Shown in pieces: positions 1-6,092 of a stretch of DNA of 7,252 bases. Each line of letters opens with the position of its first letter. Positions within the stretch are counted from its first letter, which is position 1. The translations under genes were made by a program, and so were the position numbers. A model generated the notes under the pieces. That model searched no databases, was not told the origin of the DNA, and saw only the letters and a program-made list of their open reading frames with translations. The stretch is from Anaerolineae bacterium (GTDB lineage: Bacteria > Chloroflexota > Anaerolineae > JAFGEY01). The stretch covers positions 1-7,252 of the forward strand of contig JAFGEY010000145.1 in the NCBI GenBank assembly GCA_016931365.1, written 5' to 3'.

Positions 1-30
1 ATGGTCGCCTGTTGCGTTTCTATCTGGCAC
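1..30 (-). CDS. Possible start of another gene, running off the window
   Basis: A GTG codon at 30-28 is followed by ten open codons (VPDRNATGDH) to the window edge. AAGGAG lies just upstream at 39-34, only 3 nt from the GTG, which is closer than usual. A candidate promoter sits upstream at 75-47. Ten residues are too few to recognise any family, so this is an inference from signals rather than from protein content. The start could equally lie beyond the window. Confidence 0.2.
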   Translation of the reverse strand, partial: MPDRNATGDH

Positions 31-46
31 AGGCTCCTTGATTCCA

Positions 47-75
47 GTTATATCATTTTTAAAGGACCGTTTCAG
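47..75 (-). promoter_or_regulatory. Candidate sigma70-like promoter downstream of the aldolase gene
   Basis: On the minus strand, CTGAAA (75-70, 4 of 6 consensus matches) is followed after 17 bp by TATAAC (52-47, 5 of 6). The -35 box overlaps the TGA stop of the aldolase-like gene. The predicted start near position 40 is directly before AAGGAG at 39-34, giving a very short leader. The remainder of 1-71 shows no terminator with a T-run and no other feature. Confidence 0.35.
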
Positions 76-1364
76 ACTGATGCTAGCGAGAACGCGACTT
101 GCAGATCGCGTATCTCGTCATCGCCGATGGGGGTCAGATGGCCGATGACAGTCGTATCGATGAGCGACTTGGCGCTGTATTCGGCGACTTCGAGGCGATC
201 AAAGGCGTTCAGGATGCTGTGCCCCACAGCCAGTACGCAGTCGTTCTTGGCCAGGATCACAGGACTGTTGAGCGAAACCAGCCGGGCAGCCTGCCGAGGA
301 TCGGTGTACAACGTTTTGAAGGGGATGATCGGCACCTCGCGCAGGAGAATATAGCTTTCGGGAATGGTGCGCGAATCAAACGGCGTCGAGGTGATCGCAT
401 AGGCGGTCATATTGGGACACTGTGCGGTCATCACGCAGTGGATGTCGGGGTGCGCCTCATAGATTGCTTGATGGAGCTGCACGGATCGGCTTGGCAGTTT
501 GCCCTGCTCTCGCGCGCCTCTGTGGATCAGCACGATGTCCTCAACGGTCAGGCTGCCCCGGTCGGCGCCGGTGGGCGAGATCAAAAAGCTGTCTGTGGCG
601 AGCCGGGCGGACACCACTCCCTCGGTGCTGATCATCAGATACCGTTCGACGGCGCGGTGGATGATTTCGATCATCTCTTGACGCAGCTCACGTTCCCGGC
701 TGGAATGGCTGGCGGGGACAAATTCGGCCAGCAGGTTGCGGCGATGGTCAAAGAAATTCAACTCGGCGTTAGAGAGCGAGTCGACTGCCCCCAGGCCGTG
801 CGCGCAAATGAGCGTGCGGGCGCAAAAATCGAGCGTTTCCAGGCGTTGAAATGCTTCCAGCAGACTCGATCCGCCGGCGGCCATGCCGTGGTTTTCCAGG
901 ATCACGATGTTGTAGCCCTGGGCAAAAGTAGCGGCAATGTTCTCGCCCAGATGTTCGCTGCCCGGCAGGGCATAGGGCGCATAACCAACCGGCCCACACA
1001 CCCGGTTGGCCTGTGGAATGATGCGCGTGTTGGGAATCTGGCGGATGATGCTGAAAGAAACCAGCGCCGGCGGATGGGCGTGGACGATGGCTTGCAAATC
1101 CGGACGCTGGGCATAGATGGCGCGATGGAACGGGTACTCGGACGAGGGTTTGTGCGGCCCGTCGACGGACCCATTGGCGCGGACGCACACGATGTCCCTG
1201 GGCGTCAGTGTGCCCTTGTCGACGCCCGACGGCGTGATCCAGATGTCGCCATTTTCGTCGAGGATGGAGAGATTGCCGCCGGAAAGGGTGGTCATCCCGC
1301 CGCGATAGATACGGTTCATGACGCCCACCAGCTGATCGCGCGGGTGCATCAGTTGAAAATGCAT
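72..1364 (-). CDS. Tandem class II aldolase/adducin-domain protein with a degenerate second domain
   Basis: This is a cytoplasmic 430-residue protein; a normal class II aldolase is about 200-250 residues. Domain 1 (about 8-190) has the family's working parts: SGGN at 28-31, TPSG at 44-47, acidic E76 in SSEYPFH, HAH at 95-97 and NHG at 158-160. H95, H97 and H159 match the three zinc ligands of fuculose-phosphate aldolase and E76 its catalytic acid. Domain 2 (about 228-410) follows the same pattern (SPTGADRG at 263-270, a PSRSVQLH segment) but T313, Q315, D375 and S294 replace those four residues, so it is probably structural or regulatory. Family members cleave or epimerise sugar phosphates (L-fuculose-1-P, L-ribulose-5-P) or act in methylthioribulose-1-P dehydration; the substrate here cannot be told. 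The ATG at 1364 has GGAGG 8 nt upstream and its own promoter, so it seems to be a single-gene unit. Confidence 0.9.
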   Translation of the reverse strand: MHFQLMHPRDQLVGVMNRIYRGGMTTLSGGNLSILDENGDIWITPSGVDKGTLTPRDIVCVRANGSVDGPHKPSSEYPFHRAIYAQRPDLQAIVHAHPPALVSFSIIRQIPNTRIIPQANRVCGPVGYAPYALPGSEHLGENIAATFAQGYNIVILENHGMAAGGSSLLEAFQRLETLDFCARTLICAHGLGAVDSLSNAELNFFDHRRNLLAEFVPASHSSRERELRQEMIEIIHRAVERYLMISTEGVVSARLATDSFLISPTGADRGSLTVEDIVLIHRGAREQGKLPSRSVQLHQAIYEAHPDIHCVMTAQCPNMTAYAITSTPFDSRTIPESYILLREVPIIPFKTLYTDPRQAARLVSLNSPVILAKNDCVLAVGHSILNAFDRLEVAEYSAKSLIDTTVIGHLTPIGDDEIRDLQVAFSLASV

Positions 1365-1372
1365 TGCCTATG

Positions 1373-1377
1373 CCTCC
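1373..1377 (-). promoter_or_regulatory. Ribosome binding site of the aldolase-like gene
   Basis: GGAGG on the minus strand lies 8 nt before the ATG at 1364. This supports that start over the in-frame ATG five codons further in, which has no comparable site. Confidence 0.75.
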
Positions 1378-1417
1378 ATTGCTTTGGTTGAGTTGGGGGC
1401 AGCTTTGCCTCTGCTTT

Positions 1418-1447
1418 ATTATACCACACTCTATGCCGGCCTGTGAT
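1418..1447 (-). promoter_or_regulatory. Extended -10 promoter of the aldolase-like gene
   Basis: The minus strand reads TGGTATAAT at 1426-1418: a perfect TATAAT preceded by the TGn extended -10 element. The best -35 is weak, ATCACA at 1447-1442 (4 of 6, spacer 18), and lies inside the 3' end of the upstream membrane-protein gene. Transcription should start near 1411, leaving a leader of roughly 45 nt. No terminator is visible between the two genes, so read-through is also possible. Confidence 0.65.
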
Positions 1448-2243
1448 CCAGCCAGCGTCGTTGCAGCGCTTGTCGCAGTTGATCGGTGCGCCACACGGCG
1501 ACGGCGGCCATACCGTGTGAGAGGACGGCAAAAATCGGCGGCTGGAATTCGGTGTAATAGGTCCAGCAGAGGCGCGTGGTGCCCCACAATTCGAGAAAAT
1601 AGCCCAGCCCGGCGGCGGCGATAAAGACCAACACGGCTTGACGATGATTGTTGATCGACAAAAGGGTTAGCGCGCATGCGACGATGGCGAGCAGGGTGAG
1701 CGGCCGGGTCAGAGTGGGCCAGGCAAAGCGGATCAAGAGAGCGAAAAAGGGGATGAAAATGAGCCAGTACAAGAAGCGAAAATGTGCCTTCTTGTGCGGG
1801 GGCAAGATGTGATCCACAAGCAGGTTCAGCAGCCGCGCCAGCCGGTTCACCGCCAGGTTGGCGATCGGCCAGGCAGGGATGATCCACAATGGCGGCGCTT
1901 CCAGGGTATAGTACGTCCACAGGCCGGTCTGCGTGCCCCAGGTCTCGATAGCCAGGCCACCAAAAAGGGCGACCAGCGCGATCCACACATCGGTTCTGAG
2001 GTCGGCCCCAGCGACGATGAGCAGTGACATCGCAGCAAAGTCGCCCAGCAGCAGCCAGTCCAGCTGACCCCAGATCGGTCGCTCCCAGTCGATCAGCGCC
2101 AGTTCCTGCTCAGCCAGTGGCCACCAGACGATCACGATCAAGGCCAGGGTGAGCAGGAAAGCGCCGATCAACGCCGTGCTGGAGCGCGTCCAGCCAAGAA
2201 CGGAAACGAGGTCTTGCCAAAAAACGTTGCGTGTGTGCTCCAT
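1431..2243 (-). CDS. Uncharacterised polytopic membrane protein with an internal repeat
   Basis: I do not recognise this 270-residue protein. Hydrophobic stretches near 24-43, 60-78, 86-104, 117-135, 157-176, 180-197, 202-219 and 236-252 suggest about seven or eight membrane segments. Two copies of one motif are visible: residues 100-135 and 218-256 both read E-x-WGT, then W-TYYT, then PP, each followed by another hydrophobic helix. The pattern resembles an ancient duplication with paired acidic and aromatic residues inside the membrane, but I cannot name a ligand or reaction. A loop near 145-156 and the C-terminus (RRWLDHRPA) are basic, probably cytoplasmic. The frame is open back to a TTG at 2279, but that TTG belongs to a TTGACA promoter box, so I place the start at the ATG at 2243. 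No Shine-Dalgarno is visible before it, consistent with leaderless translation. Confidence 0.8.
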   Translation of the reverse strand: MEHTRNVFWQDLVSVLGWTRSSTALIGAFLLTLALIVIVWWPLAEQELALIDWERPIWGQLDWLLLGDFAAMSLLIVAGADLRTDVWIALVALFGGLAIETWGTQTGLWTYYTLEAPPLWIIPAWPIANLAVNRLARLLNLLVDHILPPHKKAHFRFLYWLIFIPFFALLIRFAWPTLTRPLTLLAIVACALTLLSINNHRQAVLVFIAAAGLGYFLELWGTTRLCWTYYTEFQPPIFAVLSHGMAAVAVWRTDQLRQALQRRWLDHRPA

Positions 2244-2250
2244 ACGGGTC

Positions 2251-2279
2251 AGTTTACCGATAGAGGGCCAGGATGTCAA
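2251..2279 (-). promoter_or_regulatory. Sigma70-like promoter giving an apparently leaderless transcript
   Basis: On the minus strand, TTGACA (2279-2274, perfect) is followed after exactly 17 bp by TAAACT (2256-2251, 4 of 6 against TATAAT). A start seven bases past the -10 falls at 2245-2243, at or within two bases of the ATG at 2243. The promoter lies in the gap after the exporter permease (stop at 2299-2297). That gap has no convincing terminator: a weak GAG/CTC dyad lacks a T-run. Confidence 0.55.
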
Positions 2280-2296
2280 ATGTCAGGGAGCGAAAT

Positions 2297-3508
2297 TTAC
2301 TCTGCTCTGAATCGCCACACCGCCAGGGCCAGAAACACCACCGCATAGGCGAGCAAAACGCCTGCCGGCAGCAGCACCGACTCGATGCCCAACCCGCGAA
2401 TGACAATGTTCTCAAAGCCGTCCATCGCCCAGGCCACCGGCGACAGGTGCCCGATCGCCTGAAAAGTCTTGGAGGTGAATTCGAGCGGCATCCACGCCCC
2501 GCCGATCCCGGCCAGCACCAGGGTGGGGATGATCGAGAACATGGCCACCTGCTCATCCGATTTCGAGATCACGCCGATGAACAGCCCGATCGCCGAGGTC
2601 CACAACGCCTGCGCGACCATTACCACCAGCGTTGCCAGCGGTGCATGGAGGTAATTGACGTTCAAAGCCAGCGCGCCAAAGGCGATCATCAAGATCAGTT
2701 GCAGCATACTCAACGCAAAAATGGCGATGAAATGTCCGAGCGCGATCTGCGCGCGCGACATGGCGGTGGTTAGCATACGCTGCAGCGTGCGCGATTTACG
2801 TTCCTGGAGGACGATCTCGGCCATCCCGATCACGCCCATCATCGAAAACTGCACCATGTTGGCCGGCGACGAGTGGGCAAAGCCGCTTTGGCTGGGTGGT
2901 TTGGGATCATCTTGTGGTTGAGGCTGTGCCATCTTGACGGTCAGGGCCGGATCACCCCACGCGGCGACGGCCTGTTCAATCCCTTTGTATAGGAATACCT
3001 GCCGTGCAGTTTCGTCGGCAAAAGCAGACTGCGCCGCGAACGCTTCGGCGCTGAGCTGTGCTGCCTGCACAGCGCTGTTCAGCCGGGCAACGGCGGTCTG
3101 CACGCTGTTGCGCGCAGTGTGCCCGTTGAGGTTCGTCTCATCGATCAGCAGGGCGGGGCGAAGCGCCTGGTCGCCATCCCAGATGGCGTCGCCGTATCCG
3201 GCGGGGACGATCACGGTCACGGCCAAATCGCCCTTGAGAACCTGCTTTTGCGCTGTTTCCTCGTTCTTGACCTCGACCACGCGGATCGCCGCCGAGCCAT
3301 CAAGCAGGACGCGCAGTTGTGCGCTGGCGACGCTGCCGTCGAGGTCGATCCAGCCCACCGGCAGGCGCGTGTCGCCGTCGCCGCCCGCACCAAAGATGAA
3401 TCCCAGCAGCAGGGTAAAGATGATCGGCACGATGACCAGGAAAAAGATCGTCATTTTGTTGCGCGCCAGTTGCATCAAGTCTTTCAAAGTGACATCGATT
3501 GATCTCAT
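2297..3508 (-). CDS. ABC-2 type exporter permease (second of two)
   Basis: This is a 403-residue inner-membrane subunit of an ABC exporter. Its layout is typical of the ABC2_membrane_3 / drug-export (NatB, DrrB-like) group: one membrane helix at about 21-40, a large extracytoplasmic domain at about 45-215, then five helices near 217-232, 259-281, 291-314, 320-340 and 378-397. The cytoplasmic stretch after the second helix (ERKSRTLQR, 236-244) fits the acidic/basic 'E-r-x-x-x-T-l-q-R' element that this family uses near its ATPase contact. The extracytoplasmic domain is Ala/Gln-rich (about 133-200) and ends in a proline-rich piece (PQPQDDPKPP). The ATG at 3508 is preferred over the upstream in-frame TTG at 3526 because AGGAG lies 7 nt before the ATG. 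It is the last gene of the exporter operon. Cargo is unknown. Confidence 0.9.
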   Translation of the reverse strand: MRSIDVTLKDLMQLARNKMTIFFLVIVPIIFTLLLGFIFGAGGDGDTRLPVGWIDLDGSVASAQLRVLLDGSAAIRVVEVKNEETAQKQVLKGDLAVTVIVPAGYGDAIWDGDQALRPALLIDETNLNGHTARNSVQTAVARLNSAVQAAQLSAEAFAAQSAFADETARQVFLYKGIEQAVAAWGDPALTVKMAQPQPQDDPKPPSQSGFAHSSPANMVQFSMMGVIGMAEIVLQERKSRTLQRMLTTAMSRAQIALGHFIAIFALSMLQLILMIAFGALALNVNYLHAPLATLVVMVAQALWTSAIGLFIGVISKSDEQVAMFSIIPTLVLAGIGGAWMPLEFTSKTFQAIGHLSPVAWAMDGFENIVIRGLGIESVLLPAGVLLAYAVVFLALAVWRFRAE

Positions 3509-3515
3509 AGTTCTG

Positions 3516-3520
3516 CTCCT
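3516..3520 (-). promoter_or_regulatory. Ribosome binding site overlapping the upstream stop codon
   Basis: AGGAG sits 7 nt before the ATG at 3508 and shares two bases with the TAG stop of permease 1 (TAGGAG at 3521-3516). This fixes the start of permease 2 and suggests coupled translation, which would help keep the two permeases at equal amounts. Confidence 0.8.
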
Positions 3521-4811
3521 ATGCAAACCGGCGTTTGAAATTGTATACGCCGATGACCATAAACAGGGCGCTCAGGGCGATCATCACGCCGACAACCAGG
3601 CCGATCTCGGCCGGTGTGCCGCCACCCATCGCTTGCTGCCAGCCCCACATGGCCCAGCCGTGCGGCGAAACCAGTGAAGCCACATTGGCGATGCCGACGA
3701 GGCCGGACGAGCCGGGCACGGTTACCACAAACATGCGGCTGATCCCGACCCAACCGAGGATGTTCATCACCCCGCCATAAACAAAGCCCGCCTGTTGGCT
3801 GTTTTTGAGCAGTGAAGTGACAAAGATGCCAAAACTCGCCGCCAGCACGATCAGCCCGGCACTGGCCAAAATCATAGGCAGCCACTCGCCCCAGTAGAGC
3901 TTGAAAATCAAGGTCGAGAACAGGATCAGCACCACCACCTGCACGATCAAAGTCGCGAAAATGGCCAGAAACTTGCCCCACAAAATGGTCGACTGCAGGG
4001 TGGGGGTGGTGAATTGGCGTTGCAAGGTGCCTTCTTCATCCTCTTTGATCAGCGTTTGGGCGGTCGATGAGCCGGTGAAAAAACAGTAAAAGACGAGCAT
4101 CGCAGCCATAATCTGACCCATGATCTGGGCGGTTTGGCTGGACGATTGGGCCTTTTCTTTTTCCAATGAGCGTTCGTCAAGCAGCGCAGCCTCGCCATTT
4201 TGAAAGCGTTCGCCCTGCGCGGCGGCCCACACGGCATAGTCAGTGGCGACCTGCTGCGCGACCAGCGGGTCGAGATCGATCCCGCGCGCCTCGAACTGCT
4301 CGGCAGCAACTCCGGTCGCGATCTTGGAACCGGCAAAGCTGTCGATGAACTGGCTGACGACGGCCTGGACGATGCTCGGCCCCAGGGTCAGGGTCGGATC
4401 GTGATAGACCTCGACCTCGGCGCGGCCTTTTGGATCGAACATGGCGGCAGTAAATTCGGCCGGGATCAGGATCGCCACACCGACGTCTTGATTGTCTACT
4501 GCCGTGCGCGCCGATGCAGCATCATCTACCGTCCGGACGGCTAAATATTCAGCCATCGCTTCGCCCTGCAAAAATTCGACCAATATCTTGCCGGCCCCAA
4601 ATCCGCCGTATTCGGCCAGGGGTTGGTCGAGGTTGACGACCAGCGCTTCGGTCACAGGCATTTGAAAGCTGCCCTCGTCGCCGCCGGTGCCGCCAAAAGC
4701 AAAGACAAAGATCGCTACCGTGCCTAACGGCAGCACAAAGGTAAAGACGAGCAAAAACAGGCTGCGCGACGAGCGGAGCAGGTCTTTAAGCATAATATCG
4801 TAGAGTTTCAT
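3519..4811 (-). CDS. ABC-2 type exporter permease (first of two)
   Basis: This 430-residue integral membrane protein has the same architecture as its downstream partner: helix at about 16-39, extracytoplasmic domain at about 45-225, then helices near 232-249, 280-303, 312-335, 341-364 and 403-422. The cytoplasmic EDEEGTLQR at 257-265 is the family's acidic-GTLQR element, expected to face the ATPase. The two permeases differ clearly in sequence, so they probably form a heterodimer rather than being a recent duplication. The extracytoplasmic domain ends in a charged, Gln/Ser-rich stalk (about 200-228). The ATG at 4811 has AAAGGGA just upstream and follows the ATPase stop by 12 bp. The exported compound cannot be deduced; this family handles drugs, sodium, lipids and peptides. 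Confidence 0.9.
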   Translation of the reverse strand: MKLYDIMLKDLLRSSRSLFLLVFTFVLPLGTVAIFVFAFGGTGGDEGSFQMPVTEALVVNLDQPLAEYGGFGAGKILVEFLQGEAMAEYLAVRTVDDAASARTAVDNQDVGVAILIPAEFTAAMFDPKGRAEVEVYHDPTLTLGPSIVQAVVSQFIDSFAGSKIATGVAAEQFEARGIDLDPLVAQQVATDYAVWAAAQGERFQNGEAALLDERSLEKEKAQSSSQTAQIMGQIMAAMLVFYCFFTGSSTAQTLIKEDEEGTLQRQFTTPTLQSTILWGKFLAIFATLIVQVVVLILFSTLIFKLYWGEWLPMILASAGLIVLAASFGIFVTSLLKNSQQAGFVYGGVMNILGWVGISRMFVVTVPGSSGLVGIANVASLVSPHGWAMWGWQQAMGGGTPAEIGLVVGVMIALSALFMVIGVYNFKRRFA

Positions 4812-4823
4812 TGTGCATCCCTT

Positions 4824-5765
4824 TCAGTCGCGCAACGCCCGCCCGGTGAGATGCAAGAACACTGCTTCCAGGTTCGGCTCCTGGATGTCCACCGAGGTGA
4901 TCCGCACCGCTGCCGACGTTGCCGTCTCGAACAGGTGGGGAAGGGTGACGTTGCTGTCGTTTACCAACACCTCGATCGTTCCATTGTCCGCACTGACTTG
5001 TTGCACGCCTTCGACTTGCTGCCACTGTGCCAGCACCATCACAGACTCGGTGTTAAGGGTCAGGGTGATCCGGTCCAGCCCGCCGACGATCTGCACCAGT
5101 TCCTCGTGCGTGCCGCAGGCAATGATCATGCCGTGATCCATGATCGCGATGTGATCGGACAGCTCTTGCGCCTCTTCCATATAGTGGGTGGTATAGAGCA
5201 CGGTCGCGCCCTGGCGGTTGAGTTCCTTGACCCCATCGAGGATATTGCGGCGGCTTTGCGGGTCGATGCCCACCGTCGGCTCGTCCATGATGATCAGGCG
5301 CGGCTTGTGCAGCAACGCCACGCCGATGTTGAGCCGTCGTTTCATCCCGCCGGAAAATTTGGCTACCGGCCCTTTTTGCCGGTCGGCCAAGCCGATCAGA
5401 TCGAGCACCTCGTCGACGCGGGTTTTCAGTGCTGCGCCGCGCAGGCCGTACAGCTTGCCCCAAAAGAGCAGGTTTTCGCGCGCCGAGAGGTCTTCATACA
5501 GCGCGATCTCTTGCGGTACCACGCCAATGGCCTCTTTGACTGCCAGCGGCTGGGTGAGGATCGAGTGGCCCATCACCTGCACATCGCCCCTGGTCGGCTG
5601 GAGCAGGCACGAGATCATCGAGATCGTCGTCGTCTTGCCCGCGCCGTTTGGCCCGATCAGGCTGAAAATCTCGCCCTTGTCGATGTCAAAACTTACACCC
5701 TGCACGGCATAGACATCGCCATAATCTTTGTGCAGGTCTTGAACTTGAACTGCTTTGTCGCTCAT
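4824..5765 (-). CDS. ABC exporter ATP-binding protein, DrrA/NatA-like
   Basis: This 313-residue cytoplasmic ATPase would power the two permeases encoded just after it. All nucleotide-binding motifs are intact: Walker A GPNGAGKTT (38-46), Q-loop Q85, signature FSGGMKRR (137-144), Walker B LIIMDEP (157-163), D-loop GIDP (166-169) and switch histidine H194. The signature is the SGGM-K/R-R form common in drug and antibiotic exporters. After the nucleotide-binding domain (about 5-225) comes a C-terminal domain of about 85 residues ending EPNLEAVFLHLTGRALRD, closely matching the DrrA-type tail that contacts the permease and stabilises the complex. The ATG at 5765 is supported by AGGAG 4 nt upstream. 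A promoter and an inverted-repeat operator lie in the gap before it. Drug resistance is one possible role, but the substrate is not visible. Confidence 0.95.
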   Translation of the reverse strand: MSDKAVQVQDLHKDYGDVYAVQGVSFDIDKGEIFSLIGPNGAGKTTTISMISCLLQPTRGDVQVMGHSILTQPLAVKEAIGVVPQEIALYEDLSARENLLFWGKLYGLRGAALKTRVDEVLDLIGLADRQKGPVAKFSGGMKRRLNIGVALLHKPRLIIMDEPTVGIDPQSRRNILDGVKELNRQGATVLYTTHYMEEAQELSDHIAIMDHGMIIACGTHEELVQIVGGLDRITLTLNTESVMVLAQWQQVEGVQQVSADNGTIEVLVNDSNVTLPHLFETATSAAVRITSVDIQEPNLEAVFLHLTGRALRD

Positions 5766-5769
5766 TGGA

Positions 5770-5774
5770 CTCCT
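5770..5774 (-). promoter_or_regulatory. Ribosome binding site of the exporter ATPase
   Basis: AGGAG on the minus strand lies 4 nt before the ATG at 5765. With a predicted transcript start near 5776, this leader would be only about a dozen bases, so the site would sit almost at the 5' end of the mRNA. Confidence 0.75.
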
Positions 5775-5782
5775 TCAAAACA

Positions 5783-5811
5783 AATATACGATGCATCAAG
5801 ATTGATGCAAA
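5783..5811 (-). promoter_or_regulatory. Promoter of the exporter operon
   Basis: On the minus strand, TTTGCA (5811-5806, 4 of 6) is followed after 17 bp by TATATT (5788-5783, 5 of 6). The -35 box lies just upstream of, and overlaps, the last codons of the regulator gene. No terminator separates the regulator from the exporter, so the exporter genes may be read from this promoter and from the one at 6713-6685. Confidence 0.6.
5792..5809 (-). promoter_or_regulatory. Perfect 8+8 bp inverted repeat, probable operator
   Basis: TGCATCAA (5792-5799) and TTGATGCA (5802-5809) form a perfect dyad around a 2-bp centre. It covers part of the -35 box and most of the spacer of the exporter promoter, the place where a bound dimer would block polymerase. 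It also contains the TGA stop and last codons of the regulator gene. A 2-bp loop and no T-run argue against a terminator. The likely binder is the adjacent winged-helix protein, by inference only. Confidence 0.6.
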
Positions 5812-6089
5812 ATTGCCTCCAGTGCATCGATGTGTGCAGCAAAGGCGTCGCACCCTTCGGTTGTAGCCTGGATCCACGTCTTGGGGCGGCGATCCTCAAA
5901 CACTTTATCTACCTTTACGTATCCGGCCTCTTCAAGTTTCTGTACGTGCACGCTCAGGTTGCCGTCGGTCAGTTCGAGCAGGTCGCGCAGAAAGACAAAA
6001 TCGGCCTTTTCGAGCGGATCGAGGCTGACCAACGCGGCCATAATTCGCAGCCGGGTGGGTTGGTGGATCAGGGCGTTGAGTTCGCTCAT
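5796..6089 (-). CDS. Winged-helix transcriptional regulator (ArsR/MarR-like, HTH_34 type)
   Basis: A 97-residue single-domain DNA-binding protein. The N-terminal LNALIHQPTRLRIMAAL (4-20) is the opening helix typical of this group. The helix-turn-helix spans about 31-58 with recognition helix TDGNLSVHVQKLEEAGYV (41-58), and the wing follows in VDKVFEDRRPKTWIQAT (60-76). The end (about 77-97) is a helix that probably forms the dimer. No cysteine pair or histidine cluster for metal sensing is seen; the single Cys is at 80. The ATG at 6089 follows the stop of the membrane protein by 3 bp (TGAGCGATG), so the two are translated together. Its place between two dyad-bearing promoters suggests it represses its own operon, the exporter operon, or both. 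The ligand is unknown. Confidence 0.9.
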   Translation of the reverse strand: MSELNALIHQPTRLRIMAALVSLDPLEKADFVFLRDLLELTDGNLSVHVQKLEEAGYVKVDKVFEDRRPKTWIQATTEGCDAFAAHIDALEAILHQS

Positions 6090-6092
6090 CGC

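Noticed and set aside
32..68. A possible hairpin pairing GGTCCTT (68-62) with AAGGAGCC (39-32)
   Set aside because: The seven pairs need a bulge and a loop of over 20 nt, there is no T-run, and a transcript starting near 40 would not contain the left arm.
99..1391. A 430-codon open frame on the plus strand
   Set aside because: It lies opposite the aldolase-like gene. Its translation is rich in Arg, Gly, His and Asp with no recognisable domain, whereas the minus-strand frame has clear conserved motifs and a Shine-Dalgarno. It is a codon-bias shadow.
769..1986. A 405-codon minus-strand frame overlapping two genes
   Set aside because: It spans the middle of both the aldolase-like and the 270-residue membrane-protein genes in another frame, and is Arg/His/Pro-rich with no domain. 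Both overlapped genes have strong independent support.
2280..2310. A possible terminator after permease 2
   Set aside because: TCAG/GAG pieces can pair with CTC/CTGA, but the stem is short and interrupted and no T-run follows.
3509..3526. A TTG at 3526 as the start of permease 2
   Set aside because: It would overlap the end of permease 1 and lacks a ribosome site, while the ATG at 3508 has AGGAG at ideal spacing.
5792..5809. The inverted repeat as a terminator for the regulator gene
   Set aside because: A 2-bp centre cannot form a normal RNA loop without losing pairs, the stem is AT-rich, and there is no proper T-run. A DNA operator fits better.
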